From the NCBI GenBank assembly GCA_021272165.1, contig JAJSLK010000011.1:61905-125904 (forward strand): 64,000 nucleotides of DNA, written 5' to 3'. This DNA is from Methylacidiphilales bacterium. GTDB taxonomy: Bacteria; Verrucomicrobiota; Verrucomicrobiia; Methylacidiphilales; UBA1321. The first letter of the stretch is position 1; each line of letters starts with the position of its first letter. Both the position numbers and the translations under genes were made by a program. A model generated the notes under the pieces. The model had not been told where the DNA came from, did no database searches, and saw only the letters and a list, made by a program, of their open reading frames with translations. Of the stretch, positions 1 to 8,974 are shown piece after piece.

Positions 1-588
1 GAGGCATTCAGCGATGGCGTCTTCGCGATTATCGTCACGCTTCTTGTACTCGATCTTCGCGTACCCGAGCTCCATGAACCGATCAGTACAAGTGACCTGG
101 GCGAGCAACTAATCCTGCTGTTGCCCAAGTTCCTGAGCTGGTTGATCAGCTTCGTCATTGTTTGCAAATTCTGGCTGAACCATCACTACGCGCTTGGCCT
201 TGCCCGCCACGCCAACTATGGCATGGTCTGGCTCAATTCGATTTTCCTGATGTTTCAGTCGTTCGTCCCGTTCCCAACCGCGCTGATGGGCGAGTATCCG
301 ACCAATCCTCTCGCCGTCAGTTTATTTGGAATCGTCATGTCCTTTAACACGGTCCTGTTTATCGTCCTCCAGTCCTACATCATCCGGAATTTGCTCAAGC
401 CGGAGCTGGTCGAAGAAATCGATCCGCGCCTGACCCGCAAATCGCTCTCGGGGCCGGCCGGCTATCTGCTCGGCGCGGCGCTGGCCTGGTTCAGCGTCCA
501 TGCCGCCTTTCTCTTCTACATACTGACGCCGCTGCTTTTCATCACGCCCCCGAGCCGTCCCAAAGCGGAAATTTCCCACCCCGGCTAA
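1..588 (+). CDS. TMEM175-family (DUF1211) membrane channel protein, 5' partial
   Basis: The reading frame is open from the first base, so the start lies outside the window; 195 residues are visible. The first visible helix carries F-S-D-G-V-F-A-I-I-V-T-L-L-V-L-D-L, the FSD signature of TMEM175/DUF1211 proteins, whose better-studied members are potassium-selective leak channels. About six hydrophobic segments follow (residues roughly 5-20, 40-62, 75-95, 105-130, 150-190), matching the six-helix repeat of bacterial members. Few residues are probably missing. Ion selectivity is inferred from the family only. The next gene is 225 bases downstream on the same strand and unrelated. Confidence 0.8.
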   Translation, partial: EAFSDGVFAIIVTLLVLDLRVPELHEPISTSDLGEQLILLLPKFLSWLISFVIVCKFWLNHHYALGLARHANYGMVWLNSIFLMFQSFVPFPTALMGEYPTNPLAVSLFGIVMSFNTVLFIVLQSYIIRNLLKPELVEEIDPRLTRKSLSGPAGYLLGAALAWFSVHAAFLFYILTPLLFITPPSRPKAEISHPG

Positions 589-644
589 TCTCAACTTCCT
601 CCTTGCTACTTCGCTCATCAATGATAGAATGACCGCGGTTTAAG

Positions 645-658
645 TGAGCAATTGCTCA
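645..658. promoter_or_regulatory. Perfect 14-bp palindrome upstream of the RNA helicase
   Basis: TGAGCAATTGCTCA is a perfect dyad in the 225-base gap before the helicase gene. It could be an operator or part of a structured leader. A second inverted repeat, CGATGAGA (705-712) with TCTCATCG (733-740), follows and could form a leader hairpin. No clear -35/-10 pair was seen. Confidence 0.3.
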
Positions 659-813
659 TCGGTTCAGCGGGCTCAGTGGCCCAAATCGCCCCCTAGTTGT
701 CTTTCGATGAGAGATCGTTCAGGGCCATAACATCTCATCGACCAAGTTCAAGTTGGATTGGCCCAGGCCATTTTTGTGCCTGCGCCAGCATCCCAATTTT
801 TTAGACAGTACCT

Positions 814-2187
814 ATGACAACCAACATTCTGACCCATCACGACAAGCCGACCCCGGCTCCCACCCCTTCCGCGGCCTTCGCCAGCCTCTCGCTCGCGGAG
901 CCGATCCTGCGTGCGCTCCAGGCCAAAAATTACACCGAGCCCTCACCCATCCAGGCGCAGGCCATTCCTCATCTCCTGCAGGGCCGCGATCTTATCGGCG
1001 TCGCGCAGACCGGAACCGGCAAGACCGCCGCGTTCGCATTGCCGATCCTGCAACGGCTCGCAGCGAATCCCCGCCCGGCGATTTCGCGCCGTCCCCGCGC
1101 TCTGATCCTGGCGCCGACCCGCGAACTGGCTGCGCAAATCGCGCAGAGCTTCGCCGATTACGGCCGGTTCCTGAAACTGTCTTATGCGGCGGTTTTTGGC
1201 GGCGTCAATATCACCCCGCAAATCCGTGCCCTTTCTCGTGGTGTCGATGTCCTGATCGCCACGCCGGGCCGCTTGATGGACCTGGAACGCCAGAAGCATG
1301 TGAGCTTCGACCAGGTCGAGGTTTTCGTGCTCGATGAGGCCGACCGGATGCTCGACCTCGGCTTCGTGCACGAGATCAAGCGGATCATCTCCAAGCTGCC
1401 GCCGCGCCGCCAGTCGCTCCTGTTCTCGGCGACCATGCCGCCCGCGATCCAGGAACTCGCCTCGTCGCTGGTGCATAACGCCGCCCGGGTGGAAGTCACG
1501 CCGGTCTCCTCGACGGCGGAACGGATCGAGCAGCACGTCTGCCACGTCAACCGCCAGGATAAATGCAAGCTGCTCGTCCATTTCATTAACCAGAAGCCGT
1601 CCGGCCTCGTGCTCACTTTTGTCCGGATGAAACACATGGCGAACAAGCTGGTCGACCAACTGGCCAAGGAGGGCGTGCAGGCCGAGGCGATCCACGGCAA
1701 CAAATCGCAGGCCGCCCGCCAGCGCGCGCTGGAAAATTTCCGAACCGGCCGCAGCCGCGTTCTGGTGGCAACCGATATCGCCGCGCGCGGCATCGACGTG
1801 AAGGGAATCGCACTGGTCGTGAATTACGACCTGCCCGAGGAACCGGAATCGTACGTCCATCGCATTGGACGCACCGCCCGAGCCGGCCTCGATGGCCAGG
1901 CCATCGCGTTCTGCGACAACTCGGAGCGCAATCTTCTCCGCAACGTCGAGCGGCTGATCCGTCGTTCCATCCCCGTGCTCAAGGGCCATCCCTTCGAGGG
2001 AACCGTCAGTGCGGAGCGTCCCAGCCAGACCCTGGAATATTCAGGTTCGGGGATTGATCGTCCGCATCGCCCAGCCCGGCGTTCCGGCGGCTTCCGTCCC
2101 TCGGGCAGTAATCGCTTGGGATCGCGGTCGGGTGGCAAAAGCACGCCCCGCCCCGCTTTCAACAAGGCCGGTTTTTCCCGATATTAA
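814..2187 (+). CDS. rhlE: DEAD-box ATP-dependent RNA helicase, RhlE type
   Basis: A 457-residue DEAD-box helicase that unwinds RNA duplexes using ATP, probably in ribosome assembly or mRNA turnover. The motifs occur in order: Q motif (PSPIQ, 44-48), motif I AQTGTGKT (64-71), PTRELAAQ (101-108), TPGRL, DEAD (174-177), SAT (205-207), then in the second RecA domain VATDIAARGID and HRIGRTARAG. The last ~60 residues are rich in R, G, S and P, a basic RNA-binding tail typical of RhlE proteins. It stands alone, after a leader of about 225 bases containing two dyads; long structured leaders are common on cold-responsive helicases. Assignment to the RhlE branch rather than another DEAD-box branch rests on overall shape and motif spelling. 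Confidence 0.9.
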   Translation: MTTNILTHHDKPTPAPTPSAAFASLSLAEPILRALQAKNYTEPSPIQAQAIPHLLQGRDLIGVAQTGTGKTAAFALPILQRLAANPRPAISRRPRALILAPTRELAAQIAQSFADYGRFLKLSYAAVFGGVNITPQIRALSRGVDVLIATPGRLMDLERQKHVSFDQVEVFVLDEADRMLDLGFVHEIKRIISKLPPRRQSLLFSATMPPAIQELASSLVHNAARVEVTPVSSTAERIEQHVCHVNRQDKCKLLVHFINQKPSGLVLTFVRMKHMANKLVDQLAKEGVQAEAIHGNKSQAARQRALENFRTGRSRVLVATDIAARGIDVKGIALVVNYDLPEEPESYVHRIGRTARAGLDGQAIAFCDNSERNLLRNVERLIRRSIPVLKGHPFEGTVSAERPSQTLEYSGSGIDRPHRPARRSGGFRPSGSNRLGSRSGGKSTPRPAFNKAGFSRY

Positions 2188-2331
2188 TTAAAGAGTTAGG
2201 GCCACGCACAAAAGGCAGAACTATTCCTCTGCGTAAATAATCACAGGAATTCGGACCACAACAATAATCGCCGGAAGAGGTTTTTTCAGGTAGAAGCAAC
2301 AAGCTTTACCTGAATCAACCCCTCCCGTCCG

Positions 2332-5300
2332 ATGACCCTGGCCGATCTTTCCATCAAGCGTCCCGTTTTCGCGTGGATGCTGATGTTCGGGATTATTCTG
2401 TTCGGGCTGATCTGCTACCAGCAGCTCGGTGTCAGCTACATGCCCGACGTCGATTACCCGACGCTGACCATCTATACCAACTGGCCGGGTGCCGCGCCGG
2501 AGGTGATGGAAAGCGAAATTATTGACCCGATCGAGCAGCGGGTGGTTTCGGTCGAGGGCGTACGGCAGGTGCGTACGGACATCGGCCAGGGCCGCGCCTG
2601 GATCAACCTGGAATTTGAAAGCAGCCGGAACATCGACGCGGCCTTGCAGGAAGTCGAGGTCCACGTGCAGGGCGTCCGGCTGCCGACCAACGTCAGCCCG
2701 CCGATCATCTGGAAGCGGAACCTGGAGGATGAACCGATCATGCGCGTGGTGGTCTACGGCGACATGCCGTTGCGGGACATGGCCGACTATGTCGACAAGT
2801 ACCTGCAAGACACGCTGCAGACGGTCCCCGGCGTCGGCGATGTGAGCGTGGACGGCTTCGGATCGCGGCAGCTGCGCATCTGGATCGACAACGACAAGCT
2901 CAAGAAATACCAGCTCAGCGTGCTCGATGTGCAGCAGGCGATCGAGGCGCAGCACGAGGAAACGGCCGGTGGCTATCTCGAGAACGGAAAAAACGAGATC
3001 AACGTTCGCACGATGGGCGAAGGCACGACCGCGGACAAAGTTGGCGACGAGATGATCCTGAAGCGGGGTGGTGAATCGATCTACAATACCAATCTCCGCA
3101 TCCGCGATGTGGCGCGGGTCGAGGACGGCCTGAGCGATCAGCGTACCATCGTGCGCACGGACGGTCATCCTGCGGTGGTCATCAACATCCGCAAGCAGCG
3201 CGGCCAGAATGAAGTGACGGTCGCCGACAATGTGCGGAAACGACTGGCCACTATGGCCGCCGGGCTGCCACCAGGGATGAAGGTGCAGGTCACGGTCGAT
3301 TATTCCCGTTTCACGAAGAATGCGGTCGACCAGACGCTGCATGAACTTTTCATGGCCGGCATTCTGACTTCAATCATTTGCTACCTCTTCCTCGGTTCAT
3401 GGAGCTCGGCAGTTAACGTCCTCGTAGCCATTCCGACTTCAATCATTGGCGCCTTCATGGCGCTCTATCTTTTCCATTTCACGCTGAACCTTTTCACCCT
3501 CCTGGCCCTGGCTCTGGCCATCGGCATCGTGGTGGATGACGCCATTATGGTGCTGGAAAACATCGTGCGCCATTTCGACATGGGCAAAAGCCGCGTAAAA
3601 GCGGCGCGGGACGGCGCGCGGGAAATCACCTTTGCGGCAGTGGCCGCGACCGTGGCCGTCGTGGCGATCTTCATTCCGGTGGCGTTCATGAACGGGATCA
3701 TCGGCCACTTCTTCTTCCAGTTTTCGATGACGATCACCGTGGCGGTGCTCTTTTCGCTGCTCGAGGCCATCACGCTGACGCCGATGCGCTGCTCGAAGAT
3801 CCTCACCAAAAGCAACAAGGAAGGTTTCCTCACCCGCCGCGTCGACCGCCTGTTCCATATGCTGGCTTGCCATTATCGCCGCACGCTCGACTGGGCCCTG
3901 AACCGCCGCTGGTGGGTCCTGGGCGGTTCGGCAGCATTGTTTGCCCTCTCGCTGACCGCGGTTTCCTACCTGCGCCAGGAATTCGTCCCGATGCAGGACC
4001 AGAATTTCTTTCATCTCTGGATGGAGATGCCGATGGGTTCCTCGCTGACCTACACCGATGACAAGATGCACGTGGTCGAGCACTACATCCGGAACCGGCC
4101 GGAAGTGGCCCACTACGTTTCCAATACCGGCGGCGGCGACCGCGCCAATGTCGGCTCCTTCGACATCGTGCTGGTCGACAAGTCGCAGCGCAAAATCGGC
4201 GAGGCCGATTTGATGACCAAATTCCGGGAGGACCTCGCGGCCATGCCGGAGATGAAAGGCATCCGCTTCGGTTTCTGGGAAGAATCGGGCCGGGGGCTCT
4301 CGACCTGGCAGCCATCGCCCGTCGCTTTCAATGTCCGCGGCGCCGACTACGACAAGCTCGCCGAGATCGTCAAAACGGCGACCCAGGAGCTCGAGGCGAC
4401 CGGGCTTGTCACCGACATGACCAACAACTACCGGATCGGCATGCCGGAAGCGCGGATCGTTCCCGACCGAGCCGCCGCCGCCGACCGTGGCATCTCGATC
4501 GACGCCATCGTGCAGACAGTCAATGTCGCCATCGGCGGCGCGACCACCGGCATGTTCACCAGCGACGGCCATCGCTACGACATTGACCTGCGGCTGGAGG
4601 GAAGCGACCGGATGCAGCCGATCGACCTGCAGAAGCTCGACGTGCGTAATGAATATGGCGAACTGATTCCTCTCGGCCAGGTGTCCCAAATCGAAGTCCG
4701 GCCCTCGCTGCAAACGATGTCGCGCATCAACCGGCAGCGTTCCATTTTTGTCGACGGCAACCTTGTCCCCGGTGTCTCGCAGGCCAAAGCCATCGAAATG
4801 GTGCAAAACACCGTCAAGCCGCTTCTGCCTCCCGGCTACGACTTTTATCTCGTCGGCATCGCTGCCGGTTACAAGGAAGCGTTCAACAATCTCTGGTTCG
4901 CGTTGATCCTCGGCGTGGTCATCGCCTACATGGTGCTAGCCACCCAATTTGACAGCTTTCTCCACCCCGTCTCCGTTCTCCTGGCGCTGCCCTTCAGCCT
5001 CACCGGCGCGCTGGTCGCATTGTGGATGACCAACGAGTCGCTCAACATGTTCAGCATGATCGGCATCATCCTGCTCATGGGCATCGTGAAGAAGAATTCC
5101 ATCCTGCTCGTCGAATTCACCAACCAGGTGCGGGCGCAGGACAAACGCCCCCTCCGCGCCGCTTTGCTCGATGCCTGCCCGATCCGATTGCGCCCCATTC
5201 TGATGACTTCGCTCGCCACCATGTCCTCCGCGATTCCCTCCGCGCTCGGTTTTGGACCTGGCTCGGAAACCCGGATGCCGATGGCCACGGCAGTGATCGG

Positions 5301-5478
5301 CGGCATCTTTGTTTCAACCTGCTTCACCCTTTTCGTCGTGCCCTGCGCCTACAGCGTGCTGGCGCGCTGGGAAGGCAAGCGGGACGAGGAGGAGGAATCC
5401 GAATCATCTGACCCTGACTCGCCTGCGGACGCCGCCGAACCGGAAAGCCTCGAACCCGGCTGCCCGCTGCCGCCCTAG
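2332..5478 (+). CDS. RND efflux permease, AcrB/HAE1 family
   Basis: A 1048-residue inner-membrane proton-driven pump, full length for the AcrB/MdtB family. The N-terminus (SIKRPVFAWM) is the usual first helix. The proton-relay aspartates are D402 and D403 in GIVVDDAIMVLEN, and the second half carries the mirror motif GIVKKNSILLVEF. The C-terminal tail is acidic and proline-rich. RND pumps normally work with a periplasmic adaptor and an outer-membrane channel, but neither is adjacent: upstream is a helicase, and downstream a convergent gene ends 4 bases from this stop. The substrate cannot be read from sequence. No clear Shine-Dalgarno precedes the ATG. Confidence 0.92.
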   Translation: MTLADLSIKRPVFAWMLMFGIILFGLICYQQLGVSYMPDVDYPTLTIYTNWPGAAPEVMESEIIDPIEQRVVSVEGVRQVRTDIGQGRAWINLEFESSRNIDAALQEVEVHVQGVRLPTNVSPPIIWKRNLEDEPIMRVVVYGDMPLRDMADYVDKYLQDTLQTVPGVGDVSVDGFGSRQLRIWIDNDKLKKYQLSVLDVQQAIEAQHEETAGGYLENGKNEINVRTMGEGTTADKVGDEMILKRGGESIYNTNLRIRDVARVEDGLSDQRTIVRTDGHPAVVINIRKQRGQNEVTVADNVRKRLATMAAGLPPGMKVQVTVDYSRFTKNAVDQTLHELFMAGILTSIICYLFLGSWSSAVNVLVAIPTSIIGAFMALYLFHFTLNLFTLLALALAIGIVVDDAIMVLENIVRHFDMGKSRVKAARDGAREITFAAVAATVAVVAIFIPVAFMNGIIGHFFFQFSMTITVAVLFSLLEAITLTPMRCSKILTKSNKEGFLTRRVDRLFHMLACHYRRTLDWALNRRWWVLGGSAALFALSLTAVSYLRQEFVPMQDQNFFHLWMEMPMGSSLTYTDDKMHVVEHYIRNRPEVAHYVSNTGGGDRANVGSFDIVLVDKSQRKIGEADLMTKFREDLAAMPEMKGIRFGFWEESGRGLSTWQPSPVAFNVRGADYDKLAEIVKTATQELEATGLVTDMTNNYRIGMPEARIVPDRAAAADRGISIDAIVQTVNVAIGGATTGMFTSDGHRYDIDLRLEGSDRMQPIDLQKLDVRNEYGELIPLGQVSQIEVRPSLQTMSRINRQRSIFVDGNLVPGVSQAKAIEMVQNTVKPLLPPGYDFYLVGIAAGYKEAFNNLWFALILGVVIAYMVLATQFDSFLHPVSVLLALPFSLTGALVALWMTNESLNMFSMIGIILLMGIVKKNSILLVEFTNQVRAQDKRPLRAALLDACPIRLRPILMTSLATMSSAIPSALGFGPGSETRMPMATAVIGGIFVSTCFTLFVVPCAYSVLARWEGKRDEEEESESSDPDSPADAAEPESLEPGCPLPP

Positions 5479-5482
5479 AATA

Positions 5483-6727
5483 CTAAGGCGTGAGCAGGTA
5501 GGAATTGAATCGAAGAATCAGGTAGGTGAAGACCTTCATACCCATGCGATTGACCGCCACGGCGCTGTCCAGGTCGAAATTCCGGAAGAAAACGTCGCGG
5601 CCATACCAAAATTTTTGGTCGGTATAGAGTGTGTTCGGCGGAACATTGTCCTTGATGTAAATATCTGTGTCGCCCGGCAGAACCCGCATGAACATCATGT
5701 CACTGTAATCGTTGGGCGTGTAGAGAATCGCCAGGACCCCGTCGATATCGATGTGCTCGGGAGCCTCCCCGTAATAATTCATCCCGCGCGGAATCTGCGT
5801 CACGGGATGGTCGCCCTTCGCAAAAATATCATCGCTTACTGTCAGCGGGGCAAAATCCTGACCGGGCACCACACGCTTCATCTCCCGCCGGAATGCGACG
5901 TCGAACCGTGAGCCGGTCCCTGCCAACGCGTTGTCGCCCCAGATCGCGCCGCCCCTTTCGAGATACTTGGCCAGATTTTCCACTTCCTGATCGGTCAAAT
6001 GAAAATCCTTGTGACCGGTGAAGAAAATGAAAGGAGGCATGGTGTCGAGCAGCTCGGAACTGCCAATGTTCAAGGGCTTCGGAACAACCTGAGCGTTGAT
6101 CGCGCCATGGCTCCACTCCTTGATCTTCGCCGCCAGGTTCGGAATGCTACCCGCGACAATCTTTCCATCCTGATCGAGCCGGGTATTGCAGGCCCAATCC
6201 CCGTCTCCATAGGCGGCAACATAGATGGGAAATGTGCCGCTCGGATCGTCATTGGCGATTTGCTCCTGGGTCAGGTGCCATTTGTCCATGACCGTCTTGC
6301 GAATGTCATTGAGGCGCGCATCGGGAATGCCCTCCGATGGCTTGGGCACCGGCGCAACAATCTGCGGAGATTGCGGCCCGTGATCAATTGTATCCGTGGC
6401 CTGAGGCAACTGGACGGTAACGTCAAGATGGGGATTATCCGTGGTAAGCCCCTGTGCCGAGGAAACAGGAACTGGATTGATGAGTGCGGGAAGATCCGAG
6501 GGACTGTGGGAATTATTTGCTGCCGACGCCGTCGTTTGCCCCTGTGGTGGCGGCGAAACAAATTTGATGGGGGGTTCCGGCGTCTCGGCGGGAGGCGGAC
6601 TAAAAACAATCCAGCCCGCAATACCCAGAAAAATAATCAGATGGAACAGCAGGGCGCCAAAAAAGAACCCCGACCGGGAAAGGCGGTCAATCCAGCGATT
6701 CCGATACCGTTGTGGCCCTTGAACCAT
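5483..6727 (-). CDS. DUF4159-domain protein with N-terminal membrane anchor
   Basis: A 414-residue protein. The frame is open further upstream to 6931, but the start at 6727 (MVQGPQRYRN) was chosen because upstream residues look non-coding and overlap the divergent gene at 6846. One transmembrane segment near residues 20-42 is followed by a proline-rich stretch (PPPAETPEPP), a TonB-like layout. The C-terminal ~210 residues (YVAAYGDGDWACNTRL ... FFTGHKDFHLT ... LERGGAIWGDN ... LAILYTPNDYSD) match DUF4159, a domain of unknown function often found in gliding/MoxR-associated operons as a GATase-like fold. Here it stands alone, convergent with the RND gene. The function is unknown. Confidence 0.75.
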   Translation of the reverse strand: MVQGPQRYRNRWIDRLSRSGFFFGALLFHLIIFLGIAGWIVFSPPPAETPEPPIKFVSPPPQGQTTASAANNSHSPSDLPALINPVPVSSAQGLTTDNPHLDVTVQLPQATDTIDHGPQSPQIVAPVPKPSEGIPDARLNDIRKTVMDKWHLTQEQIANDDPSGTFPIYVAAYGDGDWACNTRLDQDGKIVAGSIPNLAAKIKEWSHGAINAQVVPKPLNIGSSELLDTMPPFIFFTGHKDFHLTDQEVENLAKYLERGGAIWGDNALAGTGSRFDVAFRREMKRVVPGQDFAPLTVSDDIFAKGDHPVTQIPRGMNYYGEAPEHIDIDGVLAILYTPNDYSDMMFMRVLPGDTDIYIKDNVPPNTLYTDQKFWYGRDVFFRNFDLDSAVAVNRMGMKVFTYLILRFNSYLLTP

Positions 6728-6845
6728 AGAACACCGATACTCGCAATCACGCTTAATTCCAGTTATTTTTTGATTCGAGAAATGGGCCGGCTCATTTTCA
6801 GGACGGTTGCCTTTTCGCGCCGAAGATTCCATCCTGATCACCCCT

Positions 6846-7361
6846 ATGCCTTCCCCGACCCATACCCTCTGGCGGGTCCTGCCCGCCCCACTGGCCAACG
6901 ACATTCTCCTCGCCACCCAAAAAACGAACAAGAAGCTCTACCGGACAGCGCTGGAAGTGATGGCGCCGCGAATGGGCGTCCGCGTGCCGATCCTGATCGA
7001 GATGCCGAAGGCCAAGCGCCATGCCGTCTGGATCGAAATCCTTGCCCGGCCCGAAATGGAAATCCTCAGCTTCAACATCCTCTCCAGTTGGTTGATCGAG
7101 ACCCAGCGCCCGATGCTCTGCGCCTGGCTCGACTCTCTTGGCATCGAGCATGCCGAAAACGGTTGCGCCGACAATTTTCCGCCTCAGCCCGATACTGCGG
7201 CGCTGAAAAAGGGCGTGGATATCCTTCTAAGCCAATTTGATCCGACAATCGTTAACCTCTATCTCCGCTGCTTCAACCAGATCGATGAAACGCACTGGCC
7301 GGCGCTGGATGATATCCTGCAGAGCGATTCGCGCCTTCAGGCCCCACTAGCCGCCGCGTAA
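6846..7361 (+). CDS. Hypothetical protein, soluble, 171 residues
   Basis: Not recognised. The start at 6846 (MPSPTHTLWR) is preferred over an in-frame ATG at 6807, as it leaves room for the divergent DUF4159 gene. The protein has no signal peptide or membrane helix and is mixed alpha/beta by eye, with conserved-looking W, H and L spacing (LDSLGIEHAENGCADNFPP). It ends 68 bases before the superoxide dismutase gene on the same strand, so the two may be co-transcribed. Codon use resembles neighbours. Confidence 0.6.
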   Translation: MPSPTHTLWRVLPAPLANDILLATQKTNKKLYRTALEVMAPRMGVRVPILIEMPKAKRHAVWIEILARPEMEILSFNILSSWLIETQRPMLCAWLDSLGIEHAENGCADNFPPQPDTAALKKGVDILLSQFDPTIVNLYLRCFNQIDETHWPALDDILQSDSRLQAPLAAA

Positions 7362-7429
7362 CGCCATTGGCATTTGACGGATGGCACTCCTCCCTTACCC
7401 TTATACTTCAACCCTAAAATCAAAATCCT

Positions 7430-8044
7430 ATGGCTCATAAATACGAAAACAAACAGGCCGCCCTTCTGGCCAAAGTGAAAGGCAAAACCGGCAAAATCTC
7501 GGACAAAACCCACGAAGAGCACCTGAAGCTCTACACGGGTTACGTCAACAAATCGAACGCCCTCCTCGAAGCGATCGAAAAGCTCGGTACGCCCGATCCC
7601 GCCGATGCGGCCGTGGCCAACCAGATTGCCTCGACCATCCGCAACCTGAAGGTCGACCTCACCTTCGCCCTGGGAGGATTGAAGAATCACGAGCTCTACT
7701 TCGGCATCCTCGGTGGCGACGGCAAAATCGGCGGCAAGTTCGCCGAACTGGTTGATCGCGATTTCGGTTCCTTCGAGAACTACAAGAAGGACCTGAAGGC
7801 GACCGGCATTGCGGCCCGCGGCTGGGCCTGGACCGGCATCGACCACGACACGGGCAAGCTCTTCAATTACATCGGCGACGCCCAGAATACCTACCCGATC
7901 TGGGGCGTGACTCCGGTGCTGGGACTCGACGTTTACGAACATGCCTACTACGCCGACTTCTACACGGCCCGCGCCGGCTACATCGACGAGTTCCTCAACT
8001 TCGTCGATTACAGCGCCGTGAATGCGTTGCTGCCGAAGTCGTAA
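7430..8044 (+). CDS. sodB: Fe/Mn superoxide dismutase
   Basis: A 204-residue enzyme that converts superoxide to peroxide and oxygen. The metal-site motifs are visible: the Asn-His pair in GLKNHELYF, the C-terminal D-V-Y-E-H-A-Y-Y supplying the Asp and His ligands, and the N-terminal histidine region H-E-E-H-L-K-L-Y-T-G-Y-V. The usual spelling is DVWEHAYY with an HHxxY N-terminal motif, so this is a divergent branch; whether iron or manganese is used is uncertain, and the sodB symbol is by similarity only. There is no signal peptide, so it is cytoplasmic. It is followed by a strong hairpin shared with the convergent ATP-grasp gene. Confidence 0.85.
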   Translation: MAHKYENKQAALLAKVKGKTGKISDKTHEEHLKLYTGYVNKSNALLEAIEKLGTPDPADAAVANQIASTIRNLKVDLTFALGGLKNHELYFGILGGDGKIGGKFAELVDRDFGSFENYKKDLKATGIAARGWAWTGIDHDTGKLFNYIGDAQNTYPIWGVTPVLGLDVYEHAYYADFYTARAGYIDEFLNFVDYSAVNALLPKS

Positions 8045-8061
8045 GTAAAAGTTGATCCGGC

Positions 8062-8094
8062 CTCACGCGGTCCCTCAAGCTGGGACCGCGTGAG
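8062..8094. terminator. Perfect 13-bp hairpin between convergent genes
   Basis: CTCACGCGGTCCC (8062-8074) pairs perfectly with GGGACCGCGTGAG (8082-8094) around a 7-base loop. It follows the superoxide dismutase stop and contains the last codons and the stop (8075-8077) of the convergent ATP-grasp gene. There is no T-run on either side, so it may act as an mRNA 3' end stabiliser or a weak bidirectional terminator. Confidence 0.5.
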
Positions 8095-8965
8095 CCGCCT
8101 GCATCTCGGGAAAAAAGGAGCGAAGGCCGCCCGCCAGTCGCCGGGCGATTTCCTTCTGAAAGTCAGATGCCCCGTTGGGCAAGACACCCTGGGTCTTGTT
8201 GACATCGAAGAAGACCGGCTTGCCTTCGTGAATGGCGTAGTCGATCTTGCCGTAGTCGAGCCCCATCCGCTTGCGCACCTGCCGGATTTCGTCCGGTATC
8301 TCGTTCTCGTCGAAGGTCTGCGTCCCTTTCAGGCAGAGGGGATCGCCGGAAAGCTTGCTGGCGCTGACTTCGTGGTCGCCCAAAAAGAAATAATAGCGGA
8401 GGCGCAAACGGCCGCCTTCCCGTTCTGGTAGGTATTTTTCAATTACCAGCTCGGGTGAATTCAATATCTCGTCTGGAACCTCATCCACCGACGGGTAGAT
8501 GCGGTACTGTTCGCGGGTCCTGATTTGATAGGGCGAATTTTTGCTTCGCCGTGCCACCGCGCGATAGGCCCGATGAAAAAAATCGATTCCCCATGACTTG
8601 CTGCGGAGCAGGGCCTCGGGCCCACCGCCATAGTTATGGGACGTTTTGACAAGAACCTGGCCTTTGTAACCGTCACCGCGCCTGACCTGGATCTGACTGT
8701 AAAGACGCTTCCGGATATCGGTGATCCGCCCGTTGATGACCCGCGGATAACGATGGGCAAAGGCCAGATAATCGGGCGGCACAACAGAAAGATCGACGTG
8801 CATATAAAGCGTGTCAGCCGGCACGAACTTACGGATGCCGAAAAGCTCCCTGATTTCAAATCCAGCCGCTTTCCAGTGAGGAATCATCTCCCGCACCAGC
8901 GTATTGTTGAGCCTTCCCTCATGCATCTTATGATACAGCAGGGCTACCGTCGGACGGTTTTGCAT
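8075..8965 (-). CDS. ATP-grasp-like protein
   Basis: A 296-residue cytoplasmic protein. The second half looks like the ATP-grasp fold: VLVKTSHNYGG (flexible ATP-binding strand), IEKYLPE, and the C-terminal metal/ATP site GLDYGKIDYAIHEGKPVFFDVNKTQG with the D and N that usually bind magnesium. Such enzymes join a carboxylate to an amine or thiol; the substrate here is unknown. The first ~100 residues (ALLYHKMHEGRLNNTLVREM) are not recognised. The gene starts 9 bases after a small membrane-protein gene and probably forms an operon with it. Its stop sits in the loop of a hairpin. Confidence 0.65.
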   Translation of the reverse strand: MQNRPTVALLYHKMHEGRLNNTLVREMIPHWKAAGFEIRELFGIRKFVPADTLYMHVDLSVVPPDYLAFAHRYPRVINGRITDIRKRLYSQIQVRRGDGYKGQVLVKTSHNYGGGPEALLRSKSWGIDFFHRAYRAVARRSKNSPYQIRTREQYRIYPSVDEVPDEILNSPELVIEKYLPEREGGRLRLRYYFFLGDHEVSASKLSGDPLCLKGTQTFDENEIPDEIRQVRKRMGLDYGKIDYAIHEGKPVFFDVNKTQGVLPNGASDFQKEIARRLAGGLRSFFPEMQAAHAVPA

Positions 8966-8974
8966 GAGTCCTCT

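Noticed and set aside
6793..6808. 16-base match between 6793-6808 and 13101-13116
   Set aside because: A single 16-base match is expected by chance in a window of this size, and the flanks differ.
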